Shown piece after piece: positions 59,428 through 64,000 of a stretch of DNA of 64,000 bases. The notes below the pieces were generated by a model. The model searched no databases and was not told where the DNA came from. It saw only the letters and a program-made list of their open reading frames with translations. The translations under genes and the position numbers were made by a program. The stretch comes from Vibrio sp. SCSIO 43136. GTDB lineage: Bacteria > Pseudomonadota > Gammaproteobacteria > Enterobacterales > Vibrionaceae. How positions within the stretch are numbered: the first letter of the stretch is position 1; every line of letters starts with the position of its first letter. The stretch covers positions 3,038,001 through 3,102,000 of the forward strand of contig NZ_CP071848.1 in assembly GCF_023716565.1 (NCBI RefSeq). The letters run 5' to 3'.

Positions 59428-60954
59428 ATGTCTATTCAAACAAGGATCTGTCAGGCCATCAGTGCGAGCATTTGTACCTTGATAGTACAATCAAGCGTCA
59501 TGGCTGCAACGTTACCTGATGATCATGAACAAATCATCCAACAAGAGCTCGCCCAGCGGCCATCATACTTTGACATAAAAGATATACCAGAAATTACTGA
59601 TAAAAGACCCATACGTATCGTTGTAGAGCGTGGTCTAGGCAAAAGACTCCTAGCACCTTATATCATCCCCAAGTTCTCAGAGAAAACAGGGATTGAAGTG
59701 GAAGTGATCGAGCTCACATTAGAGCAGATGCTCAAAGAGCAACGCACTTCCGTCGTCAACCTACAAAGTCAGTACGACATGATATCTATTGAAGGCTCTT
59801 GGCTAAAAGGCTGGGCAGACCAAAGCTTGGTCTACTCATTAAGTGCCTTGGCCAAACGCTTTGACAGTGTCAGCAGTTTCAGCGCTCATACCAGCTACTT
59901 CTATTCTTCGCTGTTAACCATGATGAGCTATGAGCAGGAGCTGTATGCGCTACCTTACTCTAACTACACCATGGTCAATCACTATCGACACGACCTGTTT
60001 GAGCATCCAAGCGAGCAGCAGACATTTCTCGCCCAATACGGTTACCCACTTGCTCCGCCAAATGATGTGCAACAACTGCTTGATGTTGCCGAATTCTTCA
60101 CCCGAAGCAAAGGCAGTGCATTGGCGGGAGAAACACTCAGTGAGGATTTTTATGGTGTAACACTGATGGCAGGGTACGCACCCCATGTCGGTGACGAGTT
60201 CTCTACCTTAATCTGGGGGTTAAAAGGCCAGTGGTTCAAACCGGCTTACCACAATAACCTCAACTCAATACATGGCTTCTACATCGACGATGCAAATCCT
60301 GAATTCTTGCAGACCGCAGAAATTTACAAACAGCTACTCAAGTTTGCTCCTCCTCAAGCGTTGAGCTCTAGTTGGCGAGAAGGTTCTCAACAGTTCCGTC
60401 ACGGTAAAACAGCGATGTACCCATTTTCTTATAACAATGTATGGGCGCTGAATGCGCAAGTCGAAACCTTGGTACCAGGAGCCAAAATAGCCGCAGCGCA
60501 AGTACCGCTTGGCCAGCCCTACTTTGGCGGTTGGGGGATTGCGATTCCAATTGATGCTCGCAACGTAGAAGGGGCTTATTGGCTGAGCAAATATATGACC
60601 TCCTTTGAGGCGCAATTTGCCAATACACTCACTGCGGGCTCCCCTTGCCGTATCGATGTTGCAACCCACGAATTCTTTGCCCGGCCAGAACAGCACCTCA
60701 ATGGCGGAGCTCTGAACCAAGGACACATAGCGCTCACAGCCTGGCGCGATAACTGGCAAGACAAAGGCCATTACACCAGCATTGCCATGCAGCATATTTA
60801 TGACGTAATACAAGAAACCAGCTACTCGGTAGCCTCTCAACGGTTAGCCCCAGAGTTTGCTCTATCCAGTGCTAACAAAAAAATAAAAGAGCTTCACAAC
60901 CGTCACGGGCGAAGCCCATTCAAAGTGGCACCTCTAGAAGGATTTGCCCAATGA
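59428..60954 (+). CDS. Extracellular solute-binding protein, likely sensory
   Basis: The 508-residue protein has a signal peptide (about 1-26, ending SVMA-A) and a family-1-type periplasmic binding fold (RIVVERGLGKRLLAPYIIPKFSEKTGIEVEVIEL near the N-terminus, YSNYTMVNHYRHDLFE, FRHGKTAMYPFSYNN and FGGWGIAIPIDARN). Such proteins bind sugars, polyols or oligosaccharides. There are no permease or ATPase genes next to it. Its stop overlaps the start of the hybrid kinase gene (ATGA), so the two are translated together. This suggests it presents a ligand to the kinase, as LuxP does for LuxQ or TorT for TorS. Confidence 0.82.
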   Translation: MSIQTRICQAISASICTLIVQSSVMAATLPDDHEQIIQQELAQRPSYFDIKDIPEITDKRPIRIVVERGLGKRLLAPYIIPKFSEKTGIEVEVIELTLEQMLKEQRTSVVNLQSQYDMISIEGSWLKGWADQSLVYSLSALAKRFDSVSSFSAHTSYFYSSLLTMMSYEQELYALPYSNYTMVNHYRHDLFEHPSEQQTFLAQYGYPLAPPNDVQQLLDVAEFFTRSKGSALAGETLSEDFYGVTLMAGYAPHVGDEFSTLIWGLKGQWFKPAYHNNLNSIHGFYIDDANPEFLQTAEIYKQLLKFAPPQALSSSWREGSQQFRHGKTAMYPFSYNNVWALNAQVETLVPGAKIAAAQVPLGQPYFGGWGIAIPIDARNVEGAYWLSKYMTSFEAQFANTLTAGSPCRIDVATHEFFARPEQHLNGGALNQGHIALTAWRDNWQDKGHYTSIAMQHIYDVIQETSYSVASQRLAPEFALSSANKKIKELHNRHGRSPFKVAPLEGFAQ

Positions 60955-63900
60955 AAATGACCGTTCAACGTAAACTGCTGGCAGGCTTTTTGGCCATCAC
61001 GATTGGCTCTACACTCGCCTCAGTGCTTAACTTAGAAGCGCTACATACCTTAGGTCATAAGCTTACCCGAATTACGACCTTTAAGATGACCGATCTAGAG
61101 AACGCTATCCGCGCCAACTCTGCCATCGAAGATATCGCTGAAGCCTCTATATTTATTGACCAGCAAGGCACTGATACCCTGCTTGCTCAATACAAAAGTA
61201 GCTGGCACCAAGCGCACACCGCTCTATCACTGATCACCCCGGAAAGTTTGCAAGAGTCTGGCTTAACGACTCAAAAGTTAGACTCACTGCTTAACGACTA
61301 CCTCGAAGATCTGACCGAGATAGATCACCTGATGACCAGTCGCCAAATGATCGTCAATAAAGAGCACAAGCTGCTCAGCAGTCTCGATAAGCTCGAACCT
61401 GAACTCAACAAAGCCACCAAGACCATTCAAGCTTACTTTGAGTCTGCAGACATCCGTCAGCCTTCCTTGTCACTTTCCCGTTATGAAGCGGTCTCCCCTG
61501 AGTTCAATGCCATCATGTTCGAAGATATGTCGACCATGAGCTTGCTCAATACCACCGCTTACAATCTCAATGCACTTTATCAGGTAATGCTGCGAGTGAT
61601 CTCAGCGGAAGACAATCGTCAACTAGCCAAACTGCAATTGTCATTAGTGCAAATCAAAACCGAATTAGACCACCAGTTCACAATGCTAAGAGGCCATTTC
61701 ATCGGTCAGTCGCTACTCAACGTGTATCAGGAACTCATGCCCTTCATGGTCGGAGAAGAGTCCCTTATTCATCTCAAACGTCGAAAGCTACGTTTTACTG
61801 GTGTGATCACGGGTAAACTCAGTAGCCACCAGCAAACGGCGATGCAACTGCTATCAAATACCTCGTTGCTGGTGAGTCAGCGAGAGCAGCATATTCGTCA
61901 TGCCTCGGAAGAAATTGACCAGTTAACCCATACCGTCGCCATTGCGGTTATCGCCAGCAGTATCATTGCATTTTTAGCATCACTGTTCGTGGTTTATGGC
62001 TTTATTGGCCGCAATATCGCTCACCCTATTCGTGAAATGGCTCAGGCCATGCGAGACATTGCCAATGGCAAAAAAGTCGAGCCACTCAATCAAAACCGAA
62101 ATGATGAAATCGGTGATATGGCGGCAGCGCTCGAGATACTCTCTTGTCATGTCCAACGAGTCAAAGAAGCGGAAATAGAAAAGCATCAGCAGCAACAACT
62201 GCTCAATACCATACTCGATTCGGTCAATGCGTTGGTGATGGTAAGAGACGCCAGCGGCACTATTTTGCTTTCCAATAATTACTGTCAGTCGATCAAAGAC
62301 TGGCGGCAGTTGGATAGCGATTATGACCTCAGCAACGAGACCAACTTCAACGCCTTTGAAGAAACACTGCAACAGGTCTCGGGTATCGAGCATCAGTATC
62401 TGACTCAGTTGGTCCCACTCAAAAATGACGCTCAAGAAATTTATGGTTTGATTCGTCTTTCTACCGACATCAGCCAGCAAAAGGCCTATGAGCACGAGCT
62501 TGCAGAAGCCAAAGATGATGCGGAAGCCAGCACCAAGGCTAAGTCGGAGTTTCTTGCTGCAATGAGTCACGAGATCCGCACACCACTGAATGGGGTTTTA
62601 GGCACACTCGAAATGCTCAGCCTTACTGACATGAATTTGGAGCAACGTGACTATATCAATACCGTCAACGAATCGAGCCAAGCCCTGCTGTCGATCATCA
62701 ACGACATCTTAGATTTTTCCAAAATCGAAGCGGGTAAACTCGATATCGAGCCTGTGCCCACCGATATTCGCTCAACTATTGAAACCGTTGCGCACTTGCA
62801 CAACGCCAACTTACGCGACCGAGAATTAGAGATGAGGGTATTCATCGCCCCTGCGCTCTCTGCTCGACTGTCGGTTGACGATATACGTTTAAGGCAAGTA
62901 CTCGAAAACTTAGTCAGCAATGCGGTTAAGTTTACCCGCCAAGGTTATATAGCTCTTGAGGCACAAGTGTTGTGCGATAACCTGCACACGCAAATGATCT
63001 CCATCAGTGTGACCGATACGGGCATTGGCATCGCAAAAGCGGTGCAAGATAGTTTGTTCCAACAGTTCACTCAAGCCGAGTCTTCAACCACACGCCAATA
63101 CGGAGGAACCGGTTTAGGCCTTGCCATCTGTTACCGCCTCTGTGAACTCATGGGCATCAAACTCAGCCTTGAGAGTGAGCAAGGGGCTGGTAGTCGGTTT
63201 ACCTTAACCATGGAATTGCCAAAGCATAGCCAAGGCCATCTACTGAGCAATGACAGTCAAAGCCCTATCTATCTGTTGGAAAGCGATAGCCACCTTAACC
63301 AGACCGTGCGCAGCTACCTTAAACAGTTCAACCTCGACTTTGCTTATATCGATCAAAACGATGCCATCGAGCGCATGAGCCAAGCCAGCTCTAGTGACGG
63401 TCTGTTTATCATCGACTTTGCCAATTTCTCTTTACTTGCGACCCAAAACGAAAAGCAGATCGAAGATTGGTTGAATAGCCTTGAGGCCAGGATCTTGGTA
63501 CTGCACCCAAATCGCTCCTTATGGACAGATACCCAAACCTTTGTGACAAGTGCACCACTCAAACCATCGTTATTACACAAGGCACTTAAGCAACACATCG
63601 AGGCAACCGAGCAACCTAGCGAGGCGACTCCTAGCTACCAACCAGACACCACGACAGATCTCTCTAGCTACCACTTGTTGGTCGCAGAAGATAATGAAAT
63701 GAACCAGAGACTTATTGTTAATCAGCTCAAACACTTCAAGCTTGAGCACACCTTGGTTGAAAATGGCCAAGAAGCAATGAGTTTGCTGCAACAGTCCTGG
63801 TTGATGCCAGATACACAGCAATACGATGCTCTGCTGACAGATTGCCATATGCCGATCATGGATGGATATCAATTGGCGAACGAGATACGCAGACATGAGC

Positions 63901-64000
63901 CACTTGGTCAAAGACTGCCTATTATCGCTTTGACCGCCAATGCCTTGGTTGGCGAAAGTAAAAAGTGTTTAGACGCAGGGATGGATGATTTTCTCTCGAA
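60951..64000 (+). CDS. Hybrid sensor histidine kinase, C-terminus outside window
   Basis: At least 1016 codons are open from ATG 60951 to the window end. There is a membrane helix at about 9-30, a helical periplasmic sensor (about 31-325), a second helix at about 328-352, a HAMP linker, and a PAS-like segment (about 415-510). HisKA has the phosphorylated His540 in MSHEIRTPLNG and HATPase has NLVSNAVKF, DTGIGI and GGTGLGLAI. A degenerate receiver-like segment (about 765-860) precedes a complete receiver with Asp964 (LLTDCHMPIMDGYQ). A phosphotransfer domain may follow beyond the edge. The architecture is BarA/TorS-like. It is coupled to the binding-protein gene. Confidence 0.93.
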   Translation, partial: MKMTVQRKLLAGFLAITIGSTLASVLNLEALHTLGHKLTRITTFKMTDLENAIRANSAIEDIAEASIFIDQQGTDTLLAQYKSSWHQAHTALSLITPESLQESGLTTQKLDSLLNDYLEDLTEIDHLMTSRQMIVNKEHKLLSSLDKLEPELNKATKTIQAYFESADIRQPSLSLSRYEAVSPEFNAIMFEDMSTMSLLNTTAYNLNALYQVMLRVISAEDNRQLAKLQLSLVQIKTELDHQFTMLRGHFIGQSLLNVYQELMPFMVGEESLIHLKRRKLRFTGVITGKLSSHQQTAMQLLSNTSLLVSQREQHIRHASEEIDQLTHTVAIAVIASSIIAFLASLFVVYGFIGRNIAHPIREMAQAMRDIANGKKVEPLNQNRNDEIGDMAAALEILSCHVQRVKEAEIEKHQQQQLLNTILDSVNALVMVRDASGTILLSNNYCQSIKDWRQLDSDYDLSNETNFNAFEETLQQVSGIEHQYLTQLVPLKNDAQEIYGLIRLSTDISQQKAYEHELAEAKDDAEASTKAKSEFLAAMSHEIRTPLNGVLGTLEMLSLTDMNLEQRDYINTVNESSQALLSIINDILDFSKIEAGKLDIEPVPTDIRSTIETVAHLHNANLRDRELEMRVFIAPALSARLSVDDIRLRQVLENLVSNAVKFTRQGYIALEAQVLCDNLHTQMISISVTDTGIGIAKAVQDSLFQQFTQAESSTTRQYGGTGLGLAICYRLCELMGIKLSLESEQGAGSRFTLTMELPKHSQGHLLSNDSQSPIYLLESDSHLNQTVRSYLKQFNLDFAYIDQNDAIERMSQASSSDGLFIIDFANFSLLATQNEKQIEDWLNSLEARILVLHPNRSLWTDTQTFVTSAPLKPSLLHKALKQHIEATEQPSEATPSYQPDTTTDLSSYHLLVAEDNEMNQRLIVNQLKHFKLEHTLVENGQEAMSLLQQSWLMPDTQQYDALLTDCHMPIMDGYQLANEIRRHEPLGQRLPIIALTANALVGESKKCLDAGMDDFLS

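Overview
The window looks like a piece of chromosome 1 of a Vibrio species (Vibrionaceae, Gammaproteobacteria). This rests on: a Spot 42 RNA between polA and engB; a long RyhB-type RNA between polA and the hemB region; glnA-glnL-glnG with typical NtrC and sigma-54 sites; the ubiE-ubiJ-ubiB-tatABC cluster; an Arg-His-Pro tRNA operon; a vexRAB-like efflux operon; and short heptamer intergenic repeats. Almost everything before 57 kb is conserved core genome; the last 6.5 kb is more accessory in character.

Layout. 1-2.4 kb: a 3'-truncated P-loop ATPase gene and typA. 2.4-7.6 kb: nitrogen control, with glnA behind a sigma-54 promoter and NtrC sites, a DUF4124 protein, then glnL (ntrB) and glnG (ntrC), with an NtrC palindrome in front of glnL. 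7.7-10.2 kb: a large membrane GGDEF/EAL protein. 10.3-16.2 kb: add, hemN, a DUF2489 protein, yihI, a methyltransferase, cytochrome c4 and engB. 16.2-22 kb: spf (Spot 42), polA, ryhB, a GNAT protein and hemB. 22-29.4 kb: tatD, a 40-residue CxxC protein, tatCBA, ubiB-ubiJ-ubiE and rmuC. 29.4-34.9 kb: a DMT transporter, a flavoprotein, uspB, ftnA, uspA, an unrecognised Lys-rich protein, a MITE-like element and rsmJ. 35-41.7 kb: asnC, prlC, rlmJ, gor, a PAP2 phosphatase and a SPOR protein. 41.8-47.2 kb: a four-gene peptide-type ABC operon. 47.2-48.9 kb: a non-coding region with an 18.6-copy heptamer array, then a tRNA operon (Arg, His, Pro, a broken Pro, His, Pro). 49.1-57.1 kb: cytochrome c5, rep, vexRAB-like genes and ubiK.

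57.6-64 kb is the most unusual part: a Crp/Fnr-type regulator, a ToxR-like membrane winged-helix regulator overlapping a ToxS-like partner, and, divergently, an extracellular solute-binding protein translationally coupled to a large hybrid histidine kinase that runs off the window. No transporter permease is present, so the binding protein is probably a sensory accessory. The locus reads as an envelope-sensing regulatory module and is the best candidate here for an undescribed system.

Functional links: NtrB/NtrC control glnA and probably their own transcription; UbiB, UbiE, UbiJ and UbiK all serve ubiquinone synthesis although ubiK lies 30 kb away; Spot 42 and RyhB flank polA; cytochromes c4 and c5 serve respiration; FtnA and RyhB both belong to iron homeostasis. 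Several genes appear to start at GTG or TTG (engB, hemB, rlmJ, the ToxR-like gene).
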